A DNA stretch of 64,000 nt, from positions 248,001 through 312,000 of the forward strand of contig NZ_BJOV01000005.1 in the NCBI RefSeq assembly GCF_009932475.1, read 5' to 3'. Each line of letters opens with the position of its first letter. Within the stretch, counting starts at the first letter, position 1. The position numbers and the translations under genes are program-made. The notes beneath the pieces were generated by a model that did not search any database, was not told the origin of the DNA, and saw nothing but the letters and a program-made list of their open reading frames with translations. Shown here piece by piece: positions 17,431 to 25,332 of this stretch. Origin of the DNA: Gordonia spumicola (lineage in GTDB: Bacteria > Actinomycetota > Actinomycetes > Mycobacteriales > Mycobacteriaceae).

Positions 17431-18039
17431 CTACTCGGGCATGCGGCCGATCGTCGCCTTAGTGAACGCGATTGCTCGTTCGCAGAGTTCTGGGACTGAC
17501 GCGGTTGTCGCTCCGTTGTGGCTCACTGCCGTAATGACTATCGCTTTCCGCGACTCGACATACGCACTGCAGAATTCTCCACTTGAGTAGGTATGAAGCG
17601 CGACTCTGCGGTCGCCTATGGTTACTTTGTCCAGCCAAACGTCGTCGACGCCCGAACGTCTTCGTACTTCTTCCTGAATACCAGCAGAGTTGCTCACAGT
17701 CTGATTCCACAACCAGTGACCTTCAGTCGAGTTGTGGATGGATGTCCATCTGCACCCACGTGCTGTCTGTCCGTCAGTTCCGGCCGCGTCTCGGACCGAT
17801 GTTCGATCGATTCCTAGAGTCGACAACTGACTTGCTGAGATTCCGTTGCACGGCTCATATGGTGTCCCGTCGTTGGCGCTGCTCCAACGGTGTTCGAACG
17901 ATGTACTGAACGGCAGGCGCGCGCCGTTGTCGTCGAGCTGTCGGATGCCGCTTGACTTCTCAGGGTGTCCGGCCTCGGTGCAAGATGTTGTCGTCAGAAT
18001 CCCGACGAGGGTGACGACGATCAGCGAGATTCTGTTCAT
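17431..18039 (-). CDS. DUF3558 family lipoprotein
   Basis: The 202-residue protein has a signal peptide and lipobox-like TTSC at about residues 17-20, so it is probably a membrane-anchored lipoprotein. The DUF3558 core is seen as RW...NDG...EPCNGIS, RDAAGTD and RGCRW, and it is paralogous to the protein at 18433-19041 (both have IRQ-x-D, PF, RW, NDG, EPC, RGC-x-W). The ATG overlaps the stop of the small helical protein upstream (ATGA), so they are co-translated. Base composition is unusual: 17581-17640 and 17641-17700 count 52% and 53% G+C, against 67% for 30001-30060. Function is unknown. Confidence 0.82.
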   Translation of the reverse strand: MNRISLIVVTLVGILTTTSCTEAGHPEKSSGIRQLDDNGARLPFSTSFEHRWSSANDGTPYEPCNGISASQLSTLGIDRTSVRDAAGTDGQTARGCRWTSIHNSTEGHWLWNQTVSNSAGIQEEVRRRSGVDDVWLDKVTIGDRRVALHTYSSGEFCSAYVESRKAIVITAVSHNGATTASVPELCERAIAFTKATIGRMPE

Positions 18040-18350
18040 CTATCGTGGGGCGGCTCTAGTTGAACTGCGCTGTTCCGATCGACTTCATACAATTGACTTC
18101 GAGCCATAGAAGCATTCGCTGCGAGCAGGTGCGCAGCTTCGGACAGGCTAGTCAACTCGGTACGTGCGCTCCGAAGTGAAGCCTGAAGCTTTGCGAAGAG
18201 GGCCGCTCCCTCCTCGCACCCGCGACCGAAGTAGTTCTGAGCGACTGTCGTCTCGAGCGACTGCCCAAGCTCGCCCAGCTCCACCCCAGCCTCCCGGGCG
18301 ATCGTGGCTCGGTTGTGCCAGGCCGAGGATTCGTAGACGAACTCGCTCAT
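18036..18350 (-). CDS. Small helical protein, ESX/EspC-like (type VII secretion target class)
   Basis: The 104-residue protein is all-helical by composition, with a turn at NYFGRGCEEG between two long helices, the position occupied by the WXG turn in ESX proteins. There is no WXG itself and no clear YxxxD/E secretion signal (the nearest is YEVD), so the assignment is to the looser EspC-like group and not certain. GAGGAGG lies 6 bases before ATG 18350, and an ECF-type promoter lies 42-68 bp upstream. It is coupled to the following DUF3558 lipoprotein gene by an ATGA overlap. Confidence 0.6.
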   Translation of the reverse strand: MSEFVYESSAWHNRATIAREAGVELGELGQSLETTVAQNYFGRGCEEGAALFAKLQASLRSARTELTSLSEAAHLLAANASMARSQLYEVDRNSAVQLEPPHDR

Positions 18351-18391
18351 GGGTGGCCTCCTCGGGTGGGTGAATTGTCCCTCTATTGGTT

Positions 18392-18418
18392 AGACGCACG
18401 GGATCCCTGTTCGGTTCC
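18392..18418 (-). promoter_or_regulatory. ECF-type promoter upstream of the ESX-like/DUF3558 operon
   Basis: Read on the minus strand, GGAACC (18418-18413), 16 bases, then CGTCT (18396-18392). The same sequence with identical spacing precedes the DUF3558 gene at 19041, and flanking bases GAT and AACC/GACC are also conserved. It matches the GGAAC-N16/18-CGTC class used by SigM-like ECF factors. Transcription would start near 18384. Confidence 0.7.
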
Positions 18419-18432
18419 ATCGACGCGCCGTG

Positions 18433-19041
18433 TCAGGTCGAGTTGATCGCCTGAATCGTCGAGATGGCGAACAGCCCGGCCAGCGTGCAGGGCAGGTCGT
18501 CGAAGGGGATGGTGCCCGGGCCGTGGTGCTGGGAGGTGGTCGCGACGGTCGATCCGTTGATGCGGAACTCATAGGTGCAGCGCTGGTGGCCGGTCGTCAT
18601 CGACGTCATCTCAGGGACCCCGTTGGTGGATGCGATGTTGGTGGCACGTCGCGGGACGGGAGTCGGGTCGATCCAGTCGTCGGCCGGGGTGTCGGTCACG
18701 ACTTGCGTGACGGTCCAGTCGGCGAGATAGCCGGTCGAGGCGTAGTCCCACGTGCAGCCCCGGCCGTTCGGGTAGCGCCGCTCGGCGGACGCATCGACGA
18801 CGGTGCGCGGGTCGACGCGCATCTCGACCAGTTGGGTGTACGTGAACGCTGTGCACGGCTCGAACGACACTCCGTCGTTCTGAGCATTCCAGCGGTCGGG
18901 ATTCGTGACGGTGAACGGCATCGTGCGGCCGACCGCGTCGACCTGCCTGATCGCGTGCGTCCCCGCGAGATGGTCGATACCCCACGCGGCTGCGCACACC
19001 ACGACTGCTGCGGCCGCGATCGATGTCAGGATTCTCCTCAT
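18433..19041 (-). CDS. DUF3558 family exported protein
   Basis: The 202-residue protein has an N-terminal hydrophobic segment (SIAAAAVVVCAAAWGI). Its cysteine is preceded by valine, so a lipobox is doubtful and it may be secreted or anchored by the signal segment. The mature part shows the DUF3558 pattern: IRQVD, MPF, DRW, NDGVSFEPC and RGCTWD, aligned with the protein at 17431-18039, with extra cysteines (HQRC, LPC) that may form disulphides. It has its own ECF-type promoter and a hairpin covering its ribosome site. It ends 82 bp before the ESX-like gene, same strand. Function is unknown. Confidence 0.8.
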   Translation of the reverse strand: MRRILTSIAAAAVVVCAAAWGIDHLAGTHAIRQVDAVGRTMPFTVTNPDRWNAQNDGVSFEPCTAFTYTQLVEMRVDPRTVVDASAERRYPNGRGCTWDYASTGYLADWTVTQVVTDTPADDWIDPTPVPRRATNIASTNGVPEMTSMTTGHQRCTYEFRINGSTVATTSQHHGPGTIPFDDLPCTLAGLFAISTIQAINST

Positions 19042-19070
19042 GCGTCTGACCCCCTTACAAGGTCAGACGC
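19042..19070 (-). promoter_or_regulatory. 10-bp inverted repeat enclosing the ribosome site of the DUF3558 gene
   Basis: The arms GCGTCTGACC (19042-19051) and GGTCAGACGC (19061-19070) are perfectly complementary with a 9-base loop. The arm next to the promoter holds the -10 element CGTCT, the loop carries AAGGG of the ribosome site, and the other arm abuts ATG 19041. It may be an operator, or an mRNA hairpin if transcription begins early enough. Confidence 0.55.
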
Positions 19071-19091
19071 ACGAAACCGGTGTCAGGTTCC
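19064..19091 (-). promoter_or_regulatory. ECF-type promoter upstream of DUF3558 gene
   Basis: On the minus strand GGAACC (19091-19086), 16 bases, CGTCTG (19069-19064). It is the partner of the element at 18392-18418, with the same spacing and flanks. Transcription would start near 19057, leaving a leader of about 16 bases with an AAGGGGG ribosome site. Confidence 0.7.
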
Positions 19092-19101
19092 ATCCGAGGT
19101 G

Positions 19102-19147
19102 TTCAACGACAGACGAGGCACGCATGCATGCCTCGTCTGTCGTTGAA
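19102..19147. terminator. 19-bp stem-loop after mrp
   Basis: The arms 19102-19120 (TTCAACGACAGACGAGGCA) and 19129-19147 are perfectly complementary, with an 8-base loop CGCATGCA. The structure lies 16 bp past the mrp stop and upstream of the DUF3558 promoter, so it should insulate the two units. There is no T-run, which is usual in this lineage. Confidence 0.85.
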
Positions 19148-19162
19148 ACCCTCGTTTGCGGG

Positions 19163-20296
19163 CTAGTGCCGCGTGGTGTCGATGCCCAGGCTCATGCCCG
19201 CGAGGCCGCGGCGTCGGACGGCGAGCTTGTCTGCGATCGCGCGCAGCGCCGATCCGGACGCCGATTCGGGCTTGGCGAGGACAACGGGGACGCCGGCGTC
19301 TCCGCCTTCGCGTAGGTCCTGTTCGAGCGGGACCTGGCCGAGGAGTTCGACGGGCGCGCCGACCGCGCGGGTCAGACGCTCGGACACCTGGGCTCCGCCA
19401 CCCGAACCGAACGGCTCCATCCGGGACCCGTCGGGCAGCTCCATCCACGACATGTTCTCGACGACGCCGAGCACCTTCTGGCGGGTCTGCAGGGCGATGG
19501 CGCCCGCGCGTTCGGCGACCTCGGCGGCGGCTTGCTGCGGCGTGGTGACGACGAGGATCTCCGCGCCGGGGATCAGCTGCGCGATGGAGATCGCGACGTC
19601 GCCGGTGCCCGGCGGAAGGTCGAGGAGCAGGACATCGAGGTCGCCCCAGTAGACGTCGGCCAAGAACTGCTGCAGCGCGCGGTGAAGCATCGGGCCGCGC
19701 CAGGTGACCGGCGTGTTCCCGTCCGTGAACTGGCCGATCGAGATGAACTTCACGCCGTGGCTCTGCGGCGGCATGATCATCGACTCGACCTGGGTGGGCT
19801 TCGCGTCGCTGCCGAGCATGCGGGGCACGCTGTGACCGTAGATGTCGGCGTCGAGCACGCCGACGGACAGGCCGCGGTCGGCGAGCGCCGTCGCCAGATT
19901 CACGGTGACGCTCGACTTGCCGACGCCGCCCTTGCCCGACGCGATCGCGTACACGCGAGTGAGGTTGCCGGGTTTGGCGAACGGGATCTCCGGCTCGGCC
20001 TTGTCGCCTCGGAGCTTCTTGCGCAGTTCGGTGCGCTGCTCGTCGTCCATCACGTCGAGTTCCACGCGGACGGCTCCGACCCCGGGAACGTCGGCGACGG
20101 CGGTCGACACGCGGTCGGCGATCTCGGTGCGCATCGGACAACCGGAGGTGGTCAGGTACACGCCGATGTCGACGCTGCCGTCGTCCGCGATCGCGACGGA
20201 TTTCACCATGCCGAGATCGGTGATCGGCTTGCCGATCTCGGGATCGGCGACCTTGCTCAACGCGGATCGGACCGCGGCTTCGGTAGGTGTGCTCAC
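19163..20296 (-). CDS. mrp: Mrp/ApbC-type Fe-S cluster carrier ATPase
   Basis: The 377-residue protein has an N-terminal MIP18/DUF59 domain (about 1-95, VADPEIGKPITDLGMVKSVA) and a ParA-like P-loop ATPase domain beginning AIASGKGGVGKSSVTVNLA, with LDADIYGHSVPRMLG, LLLDLPPGTGDVAISIAQ and VTTPQQAAAEVAERAG. It is the cytosolic Fe-S scaffold or carrier equivalent to Rv1229c. The CxxC found in many homologues is not evident here. It is a single gene between two hairpin-bounded units. Confidence 0.92.
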   Translation of the reverse strand: MSTPTEAAVRSALSKVADPEIGKPITDLGMVKSVAIADDGSVDIGVYLTTSGCPMRTEIADRVSTAVADVPGVGAVRVELDVMDDEQRTELRKKLRGDKAEPEIPFAKPGNLTRVYAIASGKGGVGKSSVTVNLATALADRGLSVGVLDADIYGHSVPRMLGSDAKPTQVESMIMPPQSHGVKFISIGQFTDGNTPVTWRGPMLHRALQQFLADVYWGDLDVLLLDLPPGTGDVAISIAQLIPGAEILVVTTPQQAAAEVAERAGAIALQTRQKVLGVVENMSWMELPDGSRMEPFGSGGGAQVSERLTRAVGAPVELLGQVPLEQDLREGGDAGVPVVLAKPESASGSALRAIADKLAVRRRGLAGMSLGIDTTRH

Positions 20297-20342
20297 CAGG
20301 CCAGTCTAGGGCGTGCCCCGGTGGCCGCCCCACAGTGACGTG

Positions 20343-22220
20343 TCACGCCGACGCGAACTGCGTACGGTACAGCTCCGCGTACCTGCCGCCCGCGGCGAGA
20401 AGTGCCGCGTGATCGCCGCGCTCGACGATCCGTCCGTGCTCGACGACGGCGATCACGTCCGCCGCGCGGATCGTCGACAGGCGGTGAGCGATGACCAGGG
20501 ACGTCCTGCCCGTCAGCGCTTCGCTGAGCGCCTCGCCGACGGCGGCCTCGGACGTCGAGTCGAGATGAGCGGTCGCCTCGTCGAGAATCACGACGGCGGG
20601 CCTCGCCAACAGCAGTCGGGCGATCGTCAGCCGTTGACGTTCACCGCCCGACAGGCGGTATCCGCGTTCGCCGACCACGGTGTCGAGGCCGTTCGGCAGC
20701 TCCCGGACCAGATCGTCGAGCCGCGCGCGGCGCAGGACGTCCCACAGGTCGTCGTCGGACGCATCGGGCCGCGCCAGTGCGAGGTTGGCGCGCACCGTGT
20801 CGTGGAACAGGTGGCCGTCCTGGGTGACGAGCCCGACCGTCCGATGCACCGACGCGGCCGACAGGTCTCGGACATCGACGCCGTTGAGCCGCACGGCGCC
20901 GGCGTCGACGTCGTAGAGGCGGGTCGCGAGCGACGCGATCGTCGACTTGCCCGCACCGGAACTGCCGACGAGCGCGACCATGGATCCCGCGGGGACGTCG
21001 AGATCGACGCCGTGCAGCACCTCGGAACCGTCGCGGGGATCGAGCTGGGCGACTTCCTCCAACGACGCGAGCGACACCTTGTCGGCGGCCGGATACGTGA
21101 ACGACACCGCGTCGAATCGGACGGACACCCCCGAATCCACGTCGGGCACGGCCACGGCGTCGGGGCGGTCGGCGATCAGCGGCGTCAGGTCGAGGACCTC
21201 GAAGACGCGCTCGAAGCTGACGAGGGCGCTCATCACCTCGACTCGGGCATTGGCGAGCGCCGTGAGCGGTGCGTACATCCTGGTCAGCAGCAACGCCAGG
21301 GACACGACGGCTCCGGCTGACAACTGGTCGCGGACGGCGAGCCAGCCGCCGAGACCGTAGACGAGCGCCAGCGCGAGAGACGACACGAGCATCAGCGCGG
21401 TGAAGAAGTACGACTGCAGCATCGCCTGCCGGACGCCGATGTCGCGGACGGCGTCGGCCCGACTCGCGAACTCGGACGACTCCCGGTCCGGTCGCCCGAA
21501 CAACTTCACCAAGGTCGCGCCCGGTGCGGAGAAACGTTCCGTCATCTGCGTCGACATGCGTGCGTTGTGGTCGGCGCTCTCGCGGGCCAGGCCTGCCATG
21601 CGCCTGCCCATCCGGCGTGCCGGGAGCACGAACACAGGTAGGAGCGCCAGGGCGAGCAACGTGATCTGCCAGCTGATCGCGACCATCACGCCCAGGGTCA
21701 ACAGCAGGGTGACGAAGTTCGAGACCACACCGGACAGCGTGTCGCTGAACGCGCGCTGCGCACCGATCACGTCGTTGTTGAGGCGACTCACCAGTGCACC
21801 GGTCCGCGTGCGGGTGAAGAACGCGACGGGCATCTTCTGGACGTGGTCGAACACGGCTCGCCTCAGGTCGAAGATCAGCCCTTCGCCGATGGTGGACGAC
21901 AGCCACCGGATCGCGATTCCGGTCGCGGCCTCGACCACGGCGATCACCGCGATGAGGACGGCCAGGCCGACGATGCCGCCCGCCTGCGACGAGTCGCCGT
22001 CGGTGATCAAATCGATGACCCGTCCCGCCAGCAGCGGCGTCGCGACCGTCAACGCCGCGGTCACCGTGGACAGCAGAAGAAAGACGACGATCCGACTGCG
22101 GTGCGGCCTCGCGAAGCCCGCGATCCGGCGCAGCGTGGCACGTCGATCCGCCTTGGACCGCGCGTCGGGGGTGTGCATGGACTTGTACATGACGTCCCAC
22201 GCCACGGATTCCATGCTCAT
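20343..22220 (-). CDS. ABC exporter half-transporter (permease fused to ATPase)
   Basis: The 625-residue protein has six membrane helices in its N-terminal 330 residues (from RSRIVVFLLLSTVTAALTVA on) and a C-terminal ATPase with Walker A GSSGAGKST, signature LSGGERQR, Walker B VVILDEAT with the catalytic Glu, and H-loop VIAHRLST. All sites are canonical, so it should work as a homodimer exporting lipid or drug. It has no counterpart between mrp and the transglycosylase gene in M. tuberculosis as I recall it. Starts at 22220 or the adjacent ATG 22214 are both possible. Confidence 0.88.
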   Translation of the reverse strand: MSMESVAWDVMYKSMHTPDARSKADRRATLRRIAGFARPHRSRIVVFLLLSTVTAALTVATPLLAGRVIDLITDGDSSQAGGIVGLAVLIAVIAVVEAATGIAIRWLSSTIGEGLIFDLRRAVFDHVQKMPVAFFTRTRTGALVSRLNNDVIGAQRAFSDTLSGVVSNFVTLLLTLGVMVAISWQITLLALALLPVFVLPARRMGRRMAGLARESADHNARMSTQMTERFSAPGATLVKLFGRPDRESSEFASRADAVRDIGVRQAMLQSYFFTALMLVSSLALALVYGLGGWLAVRDQLSAGAVVSLALLLTRMYAPLTALANARVEVMSALVSFERVFEVLDLTPLIADRPDAVAVPDVDSGVSVRFDAVSFTYPAADKVSLASLEEVAQLDPRDGSEVLHGVDLDVPAGSMVALVGSSGAGKSTIASLATRLYDVDAGAVRLNGVDVRDLSAASVHRTVGLVTQDGHLFHDTVRANLALARPDASDDDLWDVLRRARLDDLVRELPNGLDTVVGERGYRLSGGERQRLTIARLLLARPAVVILDEATAHLDSTSEAAVGEALSEALTGRTSLVIAHRLSTIRAADVIAVVEHGRIVERGDHAALLAAGGRYAELYRTQFASA

Positions 22221-22258
22221 CGTGATGCCTGCATTCGTGTCATGCGAGTCAGTTCACA

Positions 22259-22278
22259 ACATCAAGCGCACTTGATGT
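22259..22278. promoter_or_regulatory. 8-bp dyad (ACATCAAG-CGCA-CTTGATGT) between ABC exporter and transglycosylase genes
   Basis: The arms are perfectly complementary with a 4-base loop. It lies 39-58 bp before the ABC exporter start and 13 bp past the transglycosylase stop. It could be an operator for the exporter or a short terminator for the upstream gene; there is no T-run. Confidence 0.4.
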
Positions 22279-22290
22279 CAAACGGTGGAG

Positions 22291-23382
22291 TCAGCGCCCG
22301 GCGGTCGGCTTCGTGCTCGACGGCTTCGGCGCGGCCTTCTTGGGCGACGTTCGGGGCGCGGGCGCGGGCGGAAGACAGATGACGCCGAGGCACTGCTGGG
22401 TCTGCTTCGGCTTGGGTGCGCTCGACGGCGGTGCGGGCTTCGACGTGGACGGCGTCGACGACGGCTTGTCGTCCTTCTTGTCCTTCTTCTTCTTGGTGTC
22501 CTTCGGCGGGGTCACCATGTCGGGGATGGGAGTCGTCGGCATGACGCCCGCCGCGTACGCCGCGGCCCAGCCGAGGACGTTCTCGGCGTACGAGACGGAA
22601 TGGTTGTACCGCATCACATTCGCGACCTTGTTGGGCGCGGCCATGAAGTCGGTGACACCCGCGCACAGGTAGCGGCCAGCACTGAGTGTCGCGTCGAAGA
22701 TGTTGTCGGGGTCGGCCTTGCCGTCTCCGTTGGCGTCGGTGCCCCAGGCCTTCCACGTGCTGGGGATGAACTGCATCGGGCCCATCGCGCGGTCGTGGCC
22801 GCGGTCGCCGTCGAGTGATCCGCCGTCGGAGTCGGTGACAACCTCGTTGCCCGCGAGGGTCCCGTCGAGGACGGGGCCGCGGACCTTGCTGAGGGAGTCG
22901 CCGTAGATGTTGACGTTGCCGTTGCCCGCGTGACCGGATTCGATGCGGCCGATCCCCGCGAGCAGGAACCAGGGCAGCTTGCACTGCGGGGTCTCGGCGG
23001 CCACTCGGGTCGCGGCCAGCTTGTACGCCTTCAAGACGATGCCGGGGATGCCGAGCGGTCCGGACGGGAGGCCCGCGGCGATGCGGAACTGGGCGGCCGC
23101 GTCGTCTTCCTTGTCGGCCGGGTCGGCGGGCGGGGCGAACCCGATCAGGCCGCGGTCGGCCGCGGGCACTGCCTGGCCGGCGTCGTCCGCCGCGATCGCG
23201 GTGGTGTCCGACGACAGGATGGACGGGCCGATGTCGACGGGGCCGGACGCCGACACACCGCCGGGCGAACCGGCGCTGACGCCGCTCAGGAGTACCGCGC
23301 CTACGGCGACCGCGCCGACGCCGACGGACAGCCCGCGACGCGGAACGTGTGCGCCGTCAGGCTTGCTCCGAAGCAAACTCAT
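22291..23382 (-). CDS. Secreted lytic transglycosylase (SLT-like)
   Basis: The 363-residue protein has a signal segment (GLSVGVGAVAVGAVLLSGVSAG), then a lysozyme-like domain at about 115-250 with the catalytic Glu in GIGRIESGHAG, the substrate-site motif GPMQFIPSTWKAWGTDANGDG and NIFDATLSAGRYLC. The C-terminus is a Lys/Pro/Ser-rich tail with CLGVICLPP. It cleaves peptidoglycan glycan strands and matches Rv1230c by position. ATG 23382 is chosen over the TTG two codons upstream, with GGGGAC before it. A CGATCATG/CATGATCG dyad at 23425-23443 lies in its promoter region. Confidence 0.88.
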   Translation of the reverse strand: MSLLRSKPDGAHVPRRGLSVGVGAVAVGAVLLSGVSAGSPGGVSASGPVDIGPSILSSDTTAIAADDAGQAVPAADRGLIGFAPPADPADKEDDAAAQFRIAAGLPSGPLGIPGIVLKAYKLAATRVAAETPQCKLPWFLLAGIGRIESGHAGNGNVNIYGDSLSKVRGPVLDGTLAGNEVVTDSDGGSLDGDRGHDRAMGPMQFIPSTWKAWGTDANGDGKADPDNIFDATLSAGRYLCAGVTDFMAAPNKVANVMRYNHSVSYAENVLGWAAAYAAGVMPTTPIPDMVTPPKDTKKKKDKKDDKPSSTPSTSKPAPPSSAPKPKQTQQCLGVICLPPAPAPRTSPKKAAPKPSSTKPTAGR

Positions 23383-23424
23383 CCCCAAGTCCCCACCGTC
23401 GAGTGTCGTTGCCGTCGAATCGAC

Positions 23425-23443
23425 CGATCATGTGGCATGATCG
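23425..23443. promoter_or_regulatory. 8-bp dyad upstream of the lytic transglycosylase gene
   Basis: The arms CGATCATG (23425-23432) and CATGATCG (23436-23443) are perfectly complementary with spacer TGG. They lie 43-61 bp before the ATG at 23382 and are a candidate operator. I saw no c-di-AMP riboswitch-like sequence in this 90-bp gap. Confidence 0.35.
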
Positions 23444-23476
23444 TCGCCCACGACTGTGAGTCAGCATACAGGGATG

Positions 23477-24004
23477 TCAGTCGTGTGCGGCATCCGATGC
23501 GTGCAAACGGTCGGCATCCTTGGCGTCCCGCATCTTCACCGCGATCCGATCGGCGATCTCGTCGACGAGGTCGTCCAGTTCGCGCCGCAGGTAGTCGCGG
23601 GTGACGGTGTCGCCGACGGCCAGGCGCACCGCGGCCAGCTCGCGTGCCAGGAACTCGGTGTCGTCCTTGGTCTGCGCGGCTCGACGACGGTCCTCGTCGA
23701 GCGAGATCCGGTCCCGATTCTCCTGCCGGTTCTGAGCGAGCAGGATCAACGGCGCGGCGTAGGCGGCTTGGGTCGAGAACGCGAGATTGAGCAGGATGAA
23801 GGGATACGGGTCCCATTCGAAGGCGAAGACGCCGATGTTCAGGAGAATCCAGACGACCACGATCACCGTCTGAATCAGCAGGTAGCGACCGGTGCCGAGG
23901 AACCGTGCCACCCGCTCGGCGTAGACGCCGACGACGTCCGAGTCGAGGTTGAACCGGAAGGTCGTCCGCGTTTCGGCGGGAGTGTCGAGGTGGCGTGGGC
24001 TCAT
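23477..24004 (-). CDS. DUF1003 family membrane protein
   Basis: The 175-residue protein has the DUF1003 core: FLGTGRYLLIQTVIVVVWILLNI and YPFILLNLAFSTQAAYAAPLILLAQNRQ, giving two membrane helices at about 40-62 and 75-96. A charged helical C-terminus follows (RDRISLDEDRRRAAQ and on). The ATG overlaps the stop of the MgtE_N/CBS gene (ATGA). In mycobacteria the same pair stands at Rv1231c-Rv1232c. Function is unknown; metal transport or sensing is suggested only by its partner. Confidence 0.88.
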   Translation of the reverse strand: MSPRHLDTPAETRTTFRFNLDSDVVGVYAERVARFLGTGRYLLIQTVIVVVWILLNIGVFAFEWDPYPFILLNLAFSTQAAYAAPLILLAQNRQENRDRISLDEDRRRAAQTKDDTEFLARELAAVRLAVGDTVTRDYLRRELDDLVDEIADRIAVKMRDAKDADRLHASDAAHD

Positions 24005-25281
24005 CGGACCTGCCCTTCGGGATCGTTCTCACGCCAGTCGGCGGGCAGCAGCGCGTCGAGGATGTCGTCGACGGCGACCGCGCCCAACAGGTGGGACGCG
24101 TCGTCGACGACGGGCGCGCACACCAGGTCGTACGACGCGAAGAACCGGGTCATGGTCTCCAGCGAGTCGTCCGGGTGCAGGCGGGGCATCTCGGTGTCGA
24201 GGATGCCGCCGACCAGGTTCGCCGGAGGTTCGCGTAGCAGGCGTTGTGTGTGGACACAGCCGAGGAACTTCCCGGTCGGCGTGTTGGTCGGCGGTCGGAC
24301 GACGAACACCATGCTCGCCGCCGCCGAGTTGATGTCGGGGTCGCGCACGCGGGCCAACGCCTCCGAGACGGTCGCGTTCGCGGTCAGGATGAGCGGCTCC
24401 GGCGTCATCATGCCGCCCGCGGTGTCGGGGGAGTGCTGCAGCAGGCGGCGGACCGGCGCCGACTCCTCCGGGTCCATCTGCGAGAGCAGCGCCTCCGCTT
24501 CGGACGCGGGCAGATCGGCGACGAGGTCGGCGACGTCGTCGGGGTCCATCGCTTCGAGGACGTCGCCGGCGCGTTCGGGTTTGAGGCTGGCGAGCACCTC
24601 GCTCTGGTCTTCGGACGACATCTCCTGGAGGACGTCGGCGAGTCGTTCGTTGTCCAGTGCCGCCGCGATCTCGTTGCGTCGCTTGTCGGGCAGCTCGCGC
24701 AGGGCGTTGGCGACGTCGGCGGGCCTCATCTTCTCGAACTGGATGAGGGCACGCTCGACGCCCTGACCCGGGCGCGTCAACTCGAGCCGCGTCATGCCGA
24801 CGATGTGCCGCCAGTCGATCACCGCGGTGTCGCCGCGTCTGCGGAAGCCCTTGCGCATCGACCGGACCGCGACCCGCGACACCATCCAGTCGCGGTTGCG
24901 GTTGCGTTCGATGCCGATGTCGATGACGGTCAGATCGACCCCGTGCAGGTCGGGGTGGTCGGGGTCGTCGGTGCGGACCCGGCTGTCGAGGACCTGGCCG
25001 ATGGCGAGTGCCTCGTTGGGGCGCATGCTGAGCTTGCGGAGGTTGACGTGCCCGGTGGTCAGTGTCACCGCATCGGGTTCGATGCTGGTGACGCGGAGCA
25101 TGGGCACGAAGATCCGTCTGCGTGTCGTGAGTTCCACCGCCAGGCCCAATGCGCGCGGCTGCTGGCCGGGCAGGTGCATCGAGATGACGACGTCGCGCAC
25201 GCGGCCGATCGATTCACCGTCCGGACCGAGGACTGCGAGGCCGACTAGTCTGGCAACGAAGACCTTCTGGGGGTGCGTCAT
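24001..25281 (-). CDS. PRC-barrel, MgtE_N and CBS domain protein
   Basis: The 426-residue soluble protein has a PRC-barrel-like N-terminus (FVARLVGLAVLGPDGESIGRV), an MgtE N-terminal domain of alpha-superhelical repeats at about 200-300 (MRPADVANALRELPDKRRNE; LADVLQEMSSEDQSEVLASL) and two CBS motifs (MTPEPLILTANATVSEALA; DTEMPRLHPDDSLETM). It has no MgtE membrane channel, so it looks like the regulatory half of a magnesium channel working alone or with the coupled DUF1003 partner. ATG 25281 is divergent from the gene at 25333. Confidence 0.88.
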   Translation of the reverse strand: MTHPQKVFVARLVGLAVLGPDGESIGRVRDVVISMHLPGQQPRALGLAVELTTRRRIFVPMLRVTSIEPDAVTLTTGHVNLRKLSMRPNEALAIGQVLDSRVRTDDPDHPDLHGVDLTVIDIGIERNRNRDWMVSRVAVRSMRKGFRRRGDTAVIDWRHIVGMTRLELTRPGQGVERALIQFEKMRPADVANALRELPDKRRNEIAAALDNERLADVLQEMSSEDQSEVLASLKPERAGDVLEAMDPDDVADLVADLPASEAEALLSQMDPEESAPVRRLLQHSPDTAGGMMTPEPLILTANATVSEALARVRDPDINSAAASMVFVVRPPTNTPTGKFLGCVHTQRLLREPPANLVGGILDTEMPRLHPDDSLETMTRFFASYDLVCAPVVDDASHLLGAVAVDDILDALLPADWRENDPEGQVR

Positions 25282-25332
25282 GCTCCTAAGCCTAGAAGGA
25301 TCTGCGTACCCGCACATTCGAGGAGGACCCAC

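Noticed and set aside
23389..23476. c-di-AMP (ydaO) riboswitch before the lytic transglycosylase
   Set aside because: The gap is only about 90 bp and shows just one short dyad, too little for the riboswitch fold.
25282..25332. Magnesium riboswitch before the MgtE_N/CBS gene
   Set aside because: Only 51 bp separate the two divergent starts and no stem pattern is seen.
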